Shown in pieces: positions 49,985 to 58,870 of a stretch of DNA of 64,000 bases (its first letter is position 1; every line of letters begins with the position of its first letter). This stretch comes from JAPUDQ01 sp049644865. Its GTDB lineage: Bacteria > Patescibacteriota > Saccharimonadia > Saccharimonadales > Saccharimonadaceae. The stretch spans positions 1 through 64,000 of the forward strand of contig JBARSV010000018.1 of assembly GCA_049644865.1 (NCBI GenBank), read 5' to 3'. Both the position numbers and the translations under genes were made by a program. The notes below the pieces were generated by a model. It made no database searches. It was given only the letters and a program-made list of their open reading frames with translations, and was not told where the DNA came from.

Positions 49985-51670
49985 ATGGAAGCATCAATCT
50001 ATACACAACTCAGTCTTGTCATTGTCATCGGCGCTGCCATATCGCTTGTCATGCGCATGCTTCGTCAACCGCTCATCATGGGTTATATACTGACTGGCAT
50101 CGTTGTAGGGCCAAGCATGCTCAATGTCATCAAAGACGTATCGGCGTTTGAATCATTCAGCCAGATCGGCATTACCTTGCTACTTTTTATCATCGGACTC
50201 GGGCTCAACGCGAGTGTTATTCGGGGCCTAGGTAAAGTCTCAATCCTCAGTGCGTCGTCAACGCTCATTGGGGTCGGCGGACTCGGTTTGGCGGCGAGTT
50301 TGTTACTCGGCTTCGATATAGCATCATCTGCTATCATCGCAATATCATTGTTCTTCAGTAGTACGATCATTATTTTAAAAGTTCTCTCGGATCAGCGCGA
50401 GACGTCACGACTTCATGGCCAGATTGCGACAGGCATCATATTGGTTGAGGATATTGTCGCGACAATTGCTCTCTTAATTGTCGCGGCACTGGGTCACGAA
50501 GGTGGTATCAACACGGTCGATATCGGAATACTACTTCTCAAGGGTCTTGGGCTAGGGCTAGGACTCATTATCGTCGGTACAAAGATTATGCCTCACTTAG
50601 GCAAGTTTTTTGCCGATTCGCAGGAATCACTTTTTCTCTTTACGGTCGCCTGGGGCATCGGCATATCGGGCTTGTTTGGGTTGGCTGGCTATTCTCATGA
50701 GGTCGGGGCGCTATTTGCTGGAGTATCGCTCGCTTCGCTACCCTACTCCGTCGAAATGGCTTCTCGACTCAAGCCGCTCCGAGACTTCTTCATCGTCTTG
50801 TTCTTTGTCGTGCTAGGTGAAAAGATCCACCTTGATGCTATATCGGCAAGCATTGTACCCGCACTTATACTTTCAGGCATCGTAATGATCGGTAAACCAT
50901 TATTTGTAATCATCAGCCTAGGGTTACAGGGCTATACCCGCCTCACCAGTTTCAAGACGGGTATACATCTCAGCCAGATAAGTGAATTTTCGATCATACT
51001 CGCAAGTTTTTCGGCCGTTGTCGGCATGACGAACGATACAGTGACCAACACCATCATGCTTGTTGCGCTCATGACGATAGGTATATCAACCTATCTCATG
51101 AAATACGATGATCAATTATTCCGATTTTTTGACAAGTATTTACAAATTTTTGAGAGAGAAAATATACGAGAGAAATCGTTACGTCGTATTAGCAACCCCA
51201 TCATTTTGTTTGGCTACCATCGCGGTGGCCATGAGTTTTTGCAGACATTTCGCGACATGCATCAACGCTATCTAGTCGTCGACTATGATCCGTTAGTTAT
51301 CGAGCACCTCGAAAATCAAGGCATCCGTCATGCCTACGGAGACGCGACGGACGAAGAGTTTTTGGAAGAGATTCGTGCAACCGATGCAAAACTTGTCGTC
51401 AGTACTATCACCGATATCCATATAAACCGTTCATTGCTTGCATTTGTCCATAGACGTGGTCGCGAAACAACATTTATCTGTCATGCAAACAATTATGACG
51501 AAGCAGCTGAACTCTATCGCTACGGCGCTAGCTACGTCATACTGCCCCACTTTATCGGCAGCGAACGTGTCAGCGGATTTATAAAGAAAAACGGCTTTGA
51601 TCCAAAAGTATTTATCAACTACCGCGAAAAACACATCATTACTATCGGCAAAAAAGCACTCAACGCGTAA
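49985..51670 (+). CDS. CPA2-type K+/H+ (or Na+/H+) antiporter with RCK domain
   Basis: 561 residues from MEASIYTQLS. Twelve or so helices (PLIMGYILTGIVVGPSML; LFFSSTIIILKVLSD; LFAGVSLASLPYS), followed by a C-terminal TrkA-N/RCK nucleotide-binding domain NPIILFGYHRGGHEFLQTF (G-x-G-like), VVDYDPLVIEHL, YGDATDEEFLE. It resembles KefB/YbaL. Start 49985 is preferred because the upstream Met is inside a hydrophobic non-conserved run; the gene is 51 bp after the VIT gene. Confidence 0.93.
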   Translation: MEASIYTQLSLVIVIGAAISLVMRMLRQPLIMGYILTGIVVGPSMLNVIKDVSAFESFSQIGITLLLFIIGLGLNASVIRGLGKVSILSASSTLIGVGGLGLAASLLLGFDIASSAIIAISLFFSSTIIILKVLSDQRETSRLHGQIATGIILVEDIVATIALLIVAALGHEGGINTVDIGILLLKGLGLGLGLIIVGTKIMPHLGKFFADSQESLFLFTVAWGIGISGLFGLAGYSHEVGALFAGVSLASLPYSVEMASRLKPLRDFFIVLFFVVLGEKIHLDAISASIVPALILSGIVMIGKPLFVIISLGLQGYTRLTSFKTGIHLSQISEFSIILASFSAVVGMTNDTVTNTIMLVALMTIGISTYLMKYDDQLFRFFDKYLQIFERENIREKSLRRISNPIILFGYHRGGHEFLQTFRDMHQRYLVVDYDPLVIEHLENQGIRHAYGDATDEEFLEEIRATDAKLVVSTITDIHINRSLLAFVHRRGRETTFICHANNYDEAAELYRYGASYVILPHFIGSERVSGFIKKNGFDPKVFINYREKHIITIGKKALNA

Positions 51671-52208
51671 GCGATTGCTGACTGATAGTAATGTGTGTTT
51701 GGGCAAGTTTCATAGTATATACGTATAGACCAAAAATCACCCCACTATATAGCAGGTCACCCGCAAGCATATTACGATAAAAAGGCAGAGCATTTATGTA
51801 GCACTGCATGAGACCTTCAAACGTCATCTGGTACATTCTACCCTCGAGCCAAACGGCGGCATTTGTGACAATGAAGAATAAAGTTGACGATAGTAAGCTC
51901 GCCACAATAACATTTTTTGGTGATATGGTATTCATCCTCATGCCGATCAATGCAATGATCGCAAAACTTCCCCAGGTCACATAGACTAACGAATGGAGTC
52001 CAATAATAAGATCACTACTAATGATCGCTAAGAGGGGGGCTATGAGTGCCCAGCGCTTAGGCAATACAGACCCTGCCAGCAATGCAACAGCGGTCAAAGC
52101 AGTAACATTTGCTGGGTGGGGCACTAATCGACTCCATACGGCTAAGGAGACAAGCGTGAGAACAATGATGACTGATATATAGTCAAGCCTGATCAATTTC
52201 TTGTTCAT
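51660..52208 (-). CDS. ECF-type S-component-like protein (DUF6580-like), B12-controlled
   Basis: 182 residues beginning MNKKLIRLDYIS. Five or six helices; VPHPANVTALTAVALLAGSVLPKRW matches the conserved N-terminal motif (R-x-x-P-H-P-x-N-x-T-x-x-x-A). Substrate-binding subunits of this kind work with energising ECF modules encoded elsewhere. Its start overlaps the DUF4430 gene by 4 bp, and a cobalamin riboswitch controls both, so the substrate is probably cobalamin or a precursor. It overlaps the antiporter's stop by 11 bp. Confidence 0.8.
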   Translation of the reverse strand: MNKKLIRLDYISVIIVLTLVSLAVWSRLVPHPANVTALTAVALLAGSVLPKRWALIAPLLAIISSDLIIGLHSLVYVTWGSFAIIALIGMRMNTISPKNVIVASLLSSTLFFIVTNAAVWLEGRMYQMTFEGLMQCYINALPFYRNMLAGDLLYSGVIFGLYVYTMKLAQTHITISQQSLTR

Positions 52209-52612
52209 TGGATCGCCTCCAGGCGCCACTGAATAGTATCTGTTTGTTTCATTTTGTATGTCCCTGCCCCTTCATTAGCGTATTGGTCGTTGACATAAAA
52301 CGCCCAATAGTTTTTTGTATCTTCAGCTTTTAGCCCATTAATCGATACTACCATATCCCCAAAACTAGTCGATTTTGTTTCCGTCGTGGTGAGTGTCTTT
52401 AGTTGTTCTAGTGCAGTTTTGTCGGCGACACCAGCATACGTTATTGTTTTACCATCATTGGTAGTTGTTGCTTTCGACGCAGTGCTCGATGATTGCTGGT
52501 CGTTACTATAGAGTGGTGACTGGCTTGTTTTGGTGCTATTACTCCACCAAACTGCTCCACTAGCTATAGCTGCAACCAGAACTGCAGCAGCAATGATAGA
52601 TTTTTTACTCAT
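52205..52612 (-). CDS. DUF4430 (transcobalamin-like) surface protein
   Basis: 135 residues. Signal/anchor KSIIAAAVLVAAIASGAVWW, a Ser/Thr-rich linker, then the DUF4430 domain SINGLKAEDTKNYWAFYVNDQYANEGAGTYKMKQTDTIQWRLE. The domain resembles the C-terminal beta domain of transcobalamin and intrinsic factor. Under a B12 riboswitch and coupled to an S-component, it is most simply a cell-surface cobalamin capture protein. Confidence 0.88.
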   Translation of the reverse strand: MSKKSIIAAAVLVAAIASGAVWWSNSTKTSQSPLYSNDQQSSSTASKATTTNDGKTITYAGVADKTALEQLKTLTTTETKSTSFGDMVVSINGLKAEDTKNYWAFYVNDQYANEGAGTYKMKQTDTIQWRLEAIQ

Positions 52613-52645
52613 ACGAACACCTTTCTTTCTCGATAGTTTAGAAAC

Positions 52646-52669
52646 AAAAAACGCTGTCCAGGGACAGCG
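52646..52669 (-). terminator. Riboswitch expression-platform terminator
   Basis: On the minus strand CGCTGTCC-CT-GGACAGCG is followed by six T (complement of 52646-52651). It stands between the cobalamin aptamer and the DUF4430 start, so ligand binding is expected to favour termination. Confidence 0.85.
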
Positions 52670-52825
52670 AAATATCTTGCTTGTCTCATCCTGCTCGGGA
52701 ATCCAGCTATTCCGGTCAGCGTATCGGACTTGTCATATGGCGACTGTCGTCATATGCATCACCGTTGCGGCACAGTGTAGGAGTCGCACCTACTTCCGTC
52801 TCACCAGGCTGGGTTAATTGTTAAT
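52670..52825 (-). promoter_or_regulatory. Cobalamin (B12) riboswitch
   Basis: Minus-strand landmarks in order: GGTGAGACGGAAG, TAGGTGCGACTCCTA, ACTGTGCCGCAACGGTG (the B12 box region) and AAGTCCGATACGCTGACC. A TATACT promoter (52832-52837) is placed to start the RNA at about 52825, and a terminator ends the leader at 52646. Confidence 0.92.
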
Positions 52826-52888
52826 ATCTGTAGTATAGCCGATGCGTCTAGTGCCGCATAGAGTAAAAAATACACTACCAGTAGCGGT

Positions 52889-54574
52889 TTAAGCCAGCCC
52901 TGGGGTGTCATCGTGGCCACCACGGAGTGGCTTCTCAACGATACCCAGCGCCACGATAGTCGCAGCTAGCATAAGCGTTGACGATGTATAAAAAACTGTA
53001 CGCAGACTGTCACTAAAGGCATTCACTACCTTATCGCTAAAGGCGGATTGCTCAGCCGCGAACGATGCTTTGGCTGTTTCTCGGACTTGAGGAGGTAGAG
53101 TAGCGGTTGCTTTGTCGAAACCAGTATTTATCATGTCTTTAAAGCCATGCGTATTGAGATTGAGTGCGGTATCGGCATCGATGGTACCCAGCATCTGTGC
53201 CGCAGCCGGTTGTTTCGTGAGCGTCTGTATGTAGCTATCGCGGCTGAGATCACCCAACTGCGTCGTCACGCCACTGACAAGCATCGTGCCAAGTATTGCC
53301 GTCCCGACAGTTGACCCGAGACCGCGAAACAACTGCACCGACGCAGTCGCAGCACCGAGATCTTTCTGAGTAAATTCGTTTTGTACAGCAAGGTTCAGTA
53401 TCGGCATGCCAGCACCGAGTCCAACACCTGTAAAGAACATGATGATGGCTTCGAGCCAGTACGGGCTATCGGGCGTCAAAAACGACAGAGCAAATATCGC
53501 GGCTGTCGCCACGCTAAATCCAGCAATGATCGGCAATTTGTATCGACCAGTTCTTGAAACCAACTGACCAACCGCTGCAGCCGTTCCGCTCAGACCGATG
53601 ATCATCGGCAACAACATGAGCCCAGACTCAGTAGCGTTGGCACCAAAGACTTGTTGATTAAATTGGGTTAGATATAAGATGGCGCCGAGAAAGGCCGCCC
53701 CAAATAGGAGTGATACCACCATCAACGTGCTAAATGTGCGGTTACGGAAAAACCCAAGTGGAATGATTGGTTCACTAGCCCGTCGCTCCACCCAAATAAA
53801 CAACCCTACTGCCAGTAGAACGATGACATAGAGCGCTGTTTTAATCGTCATATTACTGATACCACCATCAATGAGCGACGCAAAGATCTTATCGGTGTTA
53901 TCGACTGCGAGTATCAGTGCCGAGAGTGCGGCCGCCAAAAATCCTGCCCCGAGATAGTCAATTGCCGGTTTATGGTCATGGCGAATCACCGGCATGAAGC
54001 GAGCAATAATCGCAAAGCTAACAATAGCAATCGGCACATTGATCCAGAACGTCCATCGCCAATTAGTCGTGAGACCGAGGATGCTATGTGGATCTGTCAA
54101 AAAGCCACCAAGTAGTGGCCCAATAACTGAACTGAGGCCGAAAACTGCACCAATCAGACCTTGCCACTTACCTCGTTCACGTGGGCTAAATAAGTCACCG
54201 ACAATGGTAAATGCGTTGGCCATAATAATACCGCCGCCGATACCCTGAAAGGCTCGAGAAAAAATCAATTGTTCGATACTCATGGCACCACCGCTCAAGA
54301 AAGAACCGAGGGCAAAGACCGTCACACCTGTCAATAAGACTTTGCGTCGGCCGAAGATGTCGGACATCTTACCGGCAATCGGCACTGTCACCGTCGTGGT
54401 GAGCAAGTAGGCAGTTACTACCCAGCTGAGACTACTAAAACTGTTAAATTCCTCAACAATTTTTCCAAGTGCCGTTGCAATGATTGTCTGGTCAAGTGCA
54501 ACCAAAAACAACGCGCTCATGACAGCAGCCATAACGATAACTTTTTGACGATGCGTGATATGATGCAGTGACAT
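52889..54574 (-). CDS. DHA2-type MFS multidrug transporter (EmrB/QacA-like)
   Basis: 561 residues beginning MSLHHITHRQKVIV, 14 helices. Motifs LDQTIIATALGKI (D1-like), GKMSDIFGRRKVLL (motif A) and GPLLGGFLTD (motif C of exporters). It exports hydrophobic drugs by proton antiport. A long upstream reading frame would run through the AbrB gene and is rejected. One nucleotide separates it from the AbrB-like stop, so the regulator and pump are co-transcribed. Confidence 0.93.
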   Translation of the reverse strand: MSLHHITHRQKVIVMAAVMSALFLVALDQTIIATALGKIVEEFNSFSSLSWVVTAYLLTTTVTVPIAGKMSDIFGRRKVLLTGVTVFALGSFLSGGAMSIEQLIFSRAFQGIGGGIIMANAFTIVGDLFSPRERGKWQGLIGAVFGLSSVIGPLLGGFLTDPHSILGLTTNWRWTFWINVPIAIVSFAIIARFMPVIRHDHKPAIDYLGAGFLAAALSALILAVDNTDKIFASLIDGGISNMTIKTALYVIVLLAVGLFIWVERRASEPIIPLGFFRNRTFSTLMVVSLLFGAAFLGAILYLTQFNQQVFGANATESGLMLLPMIIGLSGTAAAVGQLVSRTGRYKLPIIAGFSVATAAIFALSFLTPDSPYWLEAIIMFFTGVGLGAGMPILNLAVQNEFTQKDLGAATASVQLFRGLGSTVGTAILGTMLVSGVTTQLGDLSRDSYIQTLTKQPAAAQMLGTIDADTALNLNTHGFKDMINTGFDKATATLPPQVRETAKASFAAEQSAFSDKVVNAFSDSLRTVFYTSSTLMLAATIVALGIVEKPLRGGHDDTPGLA

Positions 54575-54575
54575 A

Positions 54576-54821
54576 CTACCCTTTGCGATTAAATTTGTTC
54601 CTGAGTGCCTCGACGTGACTGCCCATACGATCGATGATAGATTGCATTGACTCCTTGCTGACAAAGCCAATTGCTTTTGTATCAGGCATATACAGTGCGA
54701 CAAGTTTGTCGCCCGACTCAATGCCCATCTGATCACGAACTTCAACCGGTATAACCACCTGACCTTTTGGCCCAACGGTCACCGTACCAGCAAGCTGTAT
54801 GTTGTCTTTGTGAAATCCCAT
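54576..54821 (-). CDS. AbrB/MazE-type (swapped-hairpin) DNA-binding protein
   Basis: 81 residues. AGTVTVGPKGQVVIPVEVRDQMGIESGDKLVAL is the SpoVT-AbrB DNA-binding domain; the C-terminal 35 residues form a helix for oligomerisation. It is directly upstream of the DHA2 pump and 12 bp downstream of a perfect 28-bp palindrome, its likely operator. No toxin gene adjoins, so antitoxin function is unlikely. Confidence 0.9.
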   Translation of the reverse strand: MGFHKDNIQLAGTVTVGPKGQVVIPVEVRDQMGIESGDKLVALYMPDTKAIGFVSKESMQSIIDRMGSHVEALRNKFNRKG

Positions 54822-54833
54822 AGTAATAAGTGT

Positions 54834-54861
54834 AGACTTGTATAACTAGTTATACAAGTCT
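54834..54861. promoter_or_regulatory. Perfect 28-bp palindrome, likely operator of the pump operon
   Basis: AGACTTG-TATAACTAGTTATA-CAAGTCT, no mismatch. The centre carries TTATAC/TATAAC -10-like sequence on either strand. It overlaps the last 4 codons and stop of the methyltransferase gene (54850) and ends 12 bp before the AbrB start. Confidence 0.85.
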
Positions 54862-55467
54862 AACTATCGCTAAACTGCTCTCAACCCGGAGTTGGTACCG
54901 TCTACCTCGTAACCACTCGTCAGTAGCACGTGCTGCACCGGGCAATGCTTCGTTAGCGTAATCATCGACGACAATAATTGCATGAGAAGTCAGTTTCGGT
55001 GCGATAAGCTGCAAGCTATCACGGATCGATTGATAATAATCGCCATCAAGAAATGCAAACATTATATCGTCAGGTACATCTTGTGGCTTTAGATCGGCGA
55101 ACCATGCCCGATGAATAATCGGGAGTGACAAGCCAGCTTTTTTAAACTGCATGATAAAATCGCGCTTACTGACAGCTAGCTCACCTCTTCTAAACTGCTC
55201 ACCAGCTCCGCTATAGTCTTGATCAGCTTTGTCTGGCAAGCCAACGAACGAATCGTAGACATGAAAACTTCCGGGAAAATTATAGGCATTACATAATCGA
55301 CGGATAAATAGCGATGTGGTACCGATATAGCAACCAAATTCGACAATCGAACCAACGGTACCTAGTAGAAGCTGTTTCTCTAGCAACCCTAATAAGACGT
55401 GCAATTCACGGACATCTACTTGGTCAGAAATAATCGGGAATTTATGAAGTAATGTATCAGTGATCAT
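54850..55467 (-). CDS. TylF/MycF-like SAM-dependent methyltransferase
   Basis: 205 residues. IVEFGCYIGTTSLFIRRL is the SAM-binding glycine loop; HVYDSFVGLPDKADQDYSGAGEQF and FLDGDYYQSIRDSLQLIAPKL, VVDDYANEALPGAARATDEWL are the metal and catalytic region of the TylF O-methyltransferases. Likely substrate is a sugar or small hydroxylated metabolite. The start lies 2 bp after the PBP1A stop, so the two are co-transcribed. Confidence 0.88.
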   Translation of the reverse strand: MITDTLLHKFPIISDQVDVRELHVLLGLLEKQLLLGTVGSIVEFGCYIGTTSLFIRRLCNAYNFPGSFHVYDSFVGLPDKADQDYSGAGEQFRRGELAVSKRDFIMQFKKAGLSLPIIHRAWFADLKPQDVPDDIMFAFLDGDYYQSIRDSLQLIAPKLTSHAIIVVDDYANEALPGAARATDEWLRGRRYQLRVESSLAIVRLV

Positions 55468-55469
55468 AA

Positions 55470-57800
55470 TTACTCAACCGGCGGAGGAGGAATCGGCACT
55501 GTGTTATCTGGTGGTATATAGCAACCAGTCGCATCAACTTTTTTTCCACTCACAAGTGGTGTGTTTGGACATTGATCGACATCATCGAGTACTCCATCAT
55601 TATCGGTATCGGCCACTGTAACTTTCGGACACCCATTAGTCGTAACTGTAGTACCAACTGGCGTATTTGGACAAAGGTCCTTGTTGTCTTTCACTCCATC
55701 ATTATCTGCATCATTGTTGCTCGAGTGATCAGTCTGGTTATTGTCGACTGGTTCAGATGTCGATGTGTTCGTGCCACAACTTTCAGTTGGGACAGTGCCA
55801 CTCAAAAATATTTCTGTATAAGTATTCGTAGCATTGCCCGTGGCACGAAAACCGTTGCTACGACAAATCGATGCTTCGACGATACCACTTGGTCGAATAA
55901 ATTCCTCGGCATTTGTACCCTCTAAAAACGACGTGATCGATTTGCGCCAAATTGGTCCAGCCATGGCGCTACCGCCTGAACGCATAGCTTCATTTTCGTT
56001 GTTACCAACCCATACGCCGACGGCGATACTTGGCGTGTAGCCGATCGTCCAGGCATCGTGATTGTTGTCGGTGCTGCCAGTTTTGACGGCCACACTACGG
56101 CCAGCGACGGTAAGAGTACTGCCAAATGTCGGCGCACGGGCCGCGTTGTCAGACAAAATGTTTGAGATCAGGTACGAGGCTTGTTCGGACTGGACTCGTT
56201 TGGCGGTAGGGTTATGTCGGTATATGACTTCGCCATATTTATCTTCAATCTCTTGGATAGTTGTGGTTGCAAATTGTCGCCCCCCATTTGCGAAAGCGGC
56301 ATAGGCATTTGTCATTTCGAGCGGTTTAACTTCAGCCGCACCCAGTGCAAGACTGAGGCCATAGTCTTGGCTTTGATTAATCGTCGTTAGACCCATTCGC
56401 TGTGCGGTATCGACCGCCGCACTGACCCCAAGTTTTTCCATGACTTTGACTGCGGGTATGTTCAGTGACTGACCAAGGGCGTTACGCACACTTATGTCAC
56501 CACGAAATCGAAAATCAAAATTATTGGGCCGGTACCCACCGAAATTCGTCGCCTCATCACGGAGTATCGTGCCTGGTGTAATTTCGCGTTGATTGAGTGC
56601 TTCAGCAAAGTAAATCGGTTTGAAACTCGACCCTGGTTGGCGCGGATTAATTGCAACGTTGAACTTACCCCAATCGGGATTGCTATAATCCGCACTGCCA
56701 ACCAGTGCGCGGATCTCACCGTTCTTTGGATCAATCGCAACGAGAGCTGCGTTGCGCCCACCACTCCGAGCATTGATTGCCGTTTGAGCAGCCACATTTT
56801 GTTCGGCCGTCTTCTGCCATGCTAAATTAAGAGTTGTTTTGACACGATATCCTGACCGTTTGACTGCCTCATCACCATATTTCTTCTCAAGTTCAGCCAC
56901 TGTCATCTCAATGAAATGCGGAGCGGTCGCAATGGTCGGCTCGACCTGCGGAGCGTACGATAACACGACGGCCATGGCGGCTGTTTTGTCGGCTTCGCTG
57001 ATCTTTTTGTCTTCGACCATACGGCGTAGTACACGTTCTTGTTGTTTTTTTGCTTTGTCTGCATCACCACTCACGGGTGAATACGCGCTTGGTGCTGGCA
57101 ATATACCGACCAACATGCTTGCCTCAGCTAGGCTTAATTCTTTGGCCGATTTACCAAAATAACTATGGGCTGCTTGGTCAATACCAAAAGCGCCTTCGCC
57201 GAAATAAACGGAGTTAATATACATATCAAGAATTTCATCTTTGTCGTACTGACGATCGACAGCAACAGCCATGACGACTTCTTGGTACTTACGAAAGAAG
57301 TTTTTATTGCTGGTTAACAGTGTATTTTTGACCAACTGTTGAGTAATCGTCGAACCACCATAGGCAGTCGCATCGCGACTGGTAAAGTTGGCATAGAGCG
57401 CCGCTACCAAACCTCGCAGTGACACACCGGAATGTTTGTAAAAATCTTTATCTTCGCTCGATATGACGGCATCTTTGACGTACGGTGACATCTCCTCAAG
57501 TTTGAGACGAGTGAGTGGCTTACTCGTACCACTACTGTAAAAAGCTTGGTCATTGATGTCGAGAAGTTCTATGCCGGTATTGTTGCGGTTCATCAGTCGC
57601 TCAGGGTCGGAAATATCACGCCACAGCAGCGCATAGGTTATCAGGGGAGTAACGATCAAAAACACGAGAACAGGTAGACCAATGACAAATAGCTTTTTCT
57701 TAAAGCTCATCCGCCAAAAACCGATCCACATGCGTCGCAATCGACTACTTGAACGATAGATATGACGAGGCTTCTTTGTGTAGCGACCGTGTCGTTTCAT
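55470..57800 (-). CDS. Penicillin-binding protein 1A with thrombospondin type 3 repeats
   Basis: 776 residues. One membrane helix (about 37-57), glycosyltransferase domain (ISSEDKDFYKHSGVSLRGL, ATAYGGSTITQQLVKNTLLT, YINSVYFGEGAFGI), transpeptidase domain with catalytic SxxK in QPGSSFKPIYF, SLN (GQSLNIPAV) and KTG (AVKTGSTDNNHD). It polymerises and cross-links peptidoglycan. The C-terminal 110 residues are unusual: two Asp-rich repeats, NNDADNDGVKDNKDLCPNTPVG and TDNDGVLDDVDQCPNTPLVSG (each shown in parts of the thrombospondin type 3/OmpA-linker pattern D-x-D-x-D-G-x-x-D), then a Pro-rich tail. Confidence 0.95.
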   Translation of the reverse strand: MKRHGRYTKKPRHIYRSSSRLRRMWIGFWRMSFKKKLFVIGLPVLVFLIVTPLITYALLWRDISDPERLMNRNNTGIELLDINDQAFYSSGTSKPLTRLKLEEMSPYVKDAVISSEDKDFYKHSGVSLRGLVAALYANFTSRDATAYGGSTITQQLVKNTLLTSNKNFFRKYQEVVMAVAVDRQYDKDEILDMYINSVYFGEGAFGIDQAAHSYFGKSAKELSLAEASMLVGILPAPSAYSPVSGDADKAKKQQERVLRRMVEDKKISEADKTAAMAVVLSYAPQVEPTIATAPHFIEMTVAELEKKYGDEAVKRSGYRVKTTLNLAWQKTAEQNVAAQTAINARSGGRNAALVAIDPKNGEIRALVGSADYSNPDWGKFNVAINPRQPGSSFKPIYFAEALNQREITPGTILRDEATNFGGYRPNNFDFRFRGDISVRNALGQSLNIPAVKVMEKLGVSAAVDTAQRMGLTTINQSQDYGLSLALGAAEVKPLEMTNAYAAFANGGRQFATTTIQEIEDKYGEVIYRHNPTAKRVQSEQASYLISNILSDNAARAPTFGSTLTVAGRSVAVKTGSTDNNHDAWTIGYTPSIAVGVWVGNNENEAMRSGGSAMAGPIWRKSITSFLEGTNAEEFIRPSGIVEASICRSNGFRATGNATNTYTEIFLSGTVPTESCGTNTSTSEPVDNNQTDHSSNNDADNDGVKDNKDLCPNTPVGTTVTTNGCPKVTVADTDNDGVLDDVDQCPNTPLVSGKKVDATGCYIPPDNTVPIPPPPVE

Positions 57801-57852
57801 ACTGATTATTTTACCCTATTTTACTAACGGAGATACTGGTATACTAGCAGCC

Positions 57853-58485
57853 ATGTCGCTTACTCGATCAATCAAGGCCAAGCAAACAGTGTTCTACCAA
57901 GGCGAAGCAGTGACAAAAGTGTACCGCCTCAACAATGGCTTAGTACGATCATATATCATTCATGACAACGGTGATGAATCGACCATTGCTTTTTTTGGCC
58001 CGTATGACATCTTCCCTATCACCTCCGCTTACGACATTACACCCGTCACGTTGTTTTACTATGAAACCGTCGTTGATAGTGTCGTTACGGTATATGACGC
58101 AGCTGAATTCGCGGCCGACAGCGCCACAGACCCACAAGCAGAGCTACGCCGCTTTGCCACGCGGTATGTCGGCGCACTACTGCATGTCAGCGCACTCGCA
58201 CAACAAACAGCTTCTCTTAAACTCGCCCATACACTGCGGTATCTAGCAGTGCGGTTTGGCGAAAAACTAGTAATGGGTAGCCGTACTAAAGTCACGATCA
58301 AACTAACACAACATGACCTCGCTGCACTGAGCAATCTGAGCCGTGAGACAGTAAGTATCGAGCTAACCAAACTCAAACGTCAAGACATCATCTCGGTCAA
58401 GGCAAAATACTACTATATAAATCTAGCCAAACTTAATGCCATGATCAGCCAGGAATCAATGCCAATTACCCTACAGACGACGTAG
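57853..58485 (+). CDS. Crp/Fnr-family transcription regulator
   Basis: 210 residues. N-terminal effector-binding barrel (TVFYQGEAVTKVYRLNNGLVRSY; FFGPYDIFPI) and C-terminal winged helix TQHDLAALSNLSRETVSIELTKLKRQDII. No Cys cluster is seen, so it is not an Fnr oxygen sensor; a cAMP phosphate-binding signature is not obvious. TATACT (57840-57845) is 7 nt before the ATG. Divergent from PBP1A with 52 bp between start codons; it overlaps the receiver gene at its 3' end by 20 bp. Confidence 0.9.
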   Translation: MSLTRSIKAKQTVFYQGEAVTKVYRLNNGLVRSYIIHDNGDESTIAFFGPYDIFPITSAYDITPVTLFYYETVVDSVVTVYDAAEFAADSATDPQAELRRFATRYVGALLHVSALAQQTASLKLAHTLRYLAVRFGEKLVMGSRTKVTIKLTQHDLAALSNLSRETVSIELTKLKRQDIISVKAKYYYINLAKLNAMISQESMPITLQTT

Positions 58486-58870
58486 ATTTATTGTCACGCC
58501 CGAGCGTATCGCCAACCAGCTTCACAAGATCACGCGGCGAGGCCCAGGCTTTGAGCATATAACGAGTCGCACCGAGGCTAAGCGCTTCATCAATGTCGGA
58601 TTTGGCATCAAGATTACTAAAGACAATGATCGGGGTATGGGCGGCGTTATCGAACTGCTGCAAAAATGTCTTACCATCCATAACCGGCATCAATAGATCG
58701 AGCAATATCATGTCGTAGTTCGTCTCGGCAACGTGTTCGAGAGCTTGCTTGCCATCATAGGCACTATCGACGATATAGCCCGCGCTGCCGAGCACCATGC
58801 CAAACGCATCATGGAGCGCGGCGTCATCCTCAACAAGTAATATCTTCTTAGGTTGGTGTGTTTTGGTCAT
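58466..58870 (-). CDS. Single-domain response regulator
   Basis: 134 residues: receiver domain only, with DD at 15-16, phospho-acceptor D58 (MILLDLLMPV) and the usual Ser/Lys switch residues (VFSNL, MLKAW). No output domain, so it acts by protein contact or phosphorelay. It overlaps the kinase stop by 4 bp. Confidence 0.92.
   Translation of the reverse strand: MTKTHQPKKILLVEDDAALHDAFGMVLGSAGYIVDSAYDGKQALEHVAETNYDMILLDLLMPVMDGKTFLQQFDNAAHTPIIVFSNLDAKSDIDEALSLGATRYMLKAWASPRDLVKLVGDTLGRDNKSTSSVG

Noticed and set aside
54575..54775. N-terminal extension of the DHA2 transporter
   Set aside because: It overlaps the AbrB-like gene in another frame and has no transporter features.
54576..54821. AbrB-like gene as antitoxin of a toxin-antitoxin pair
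   Set aside because: The partner gene is a full MFS pump; no toxin-sized gene adjoins.
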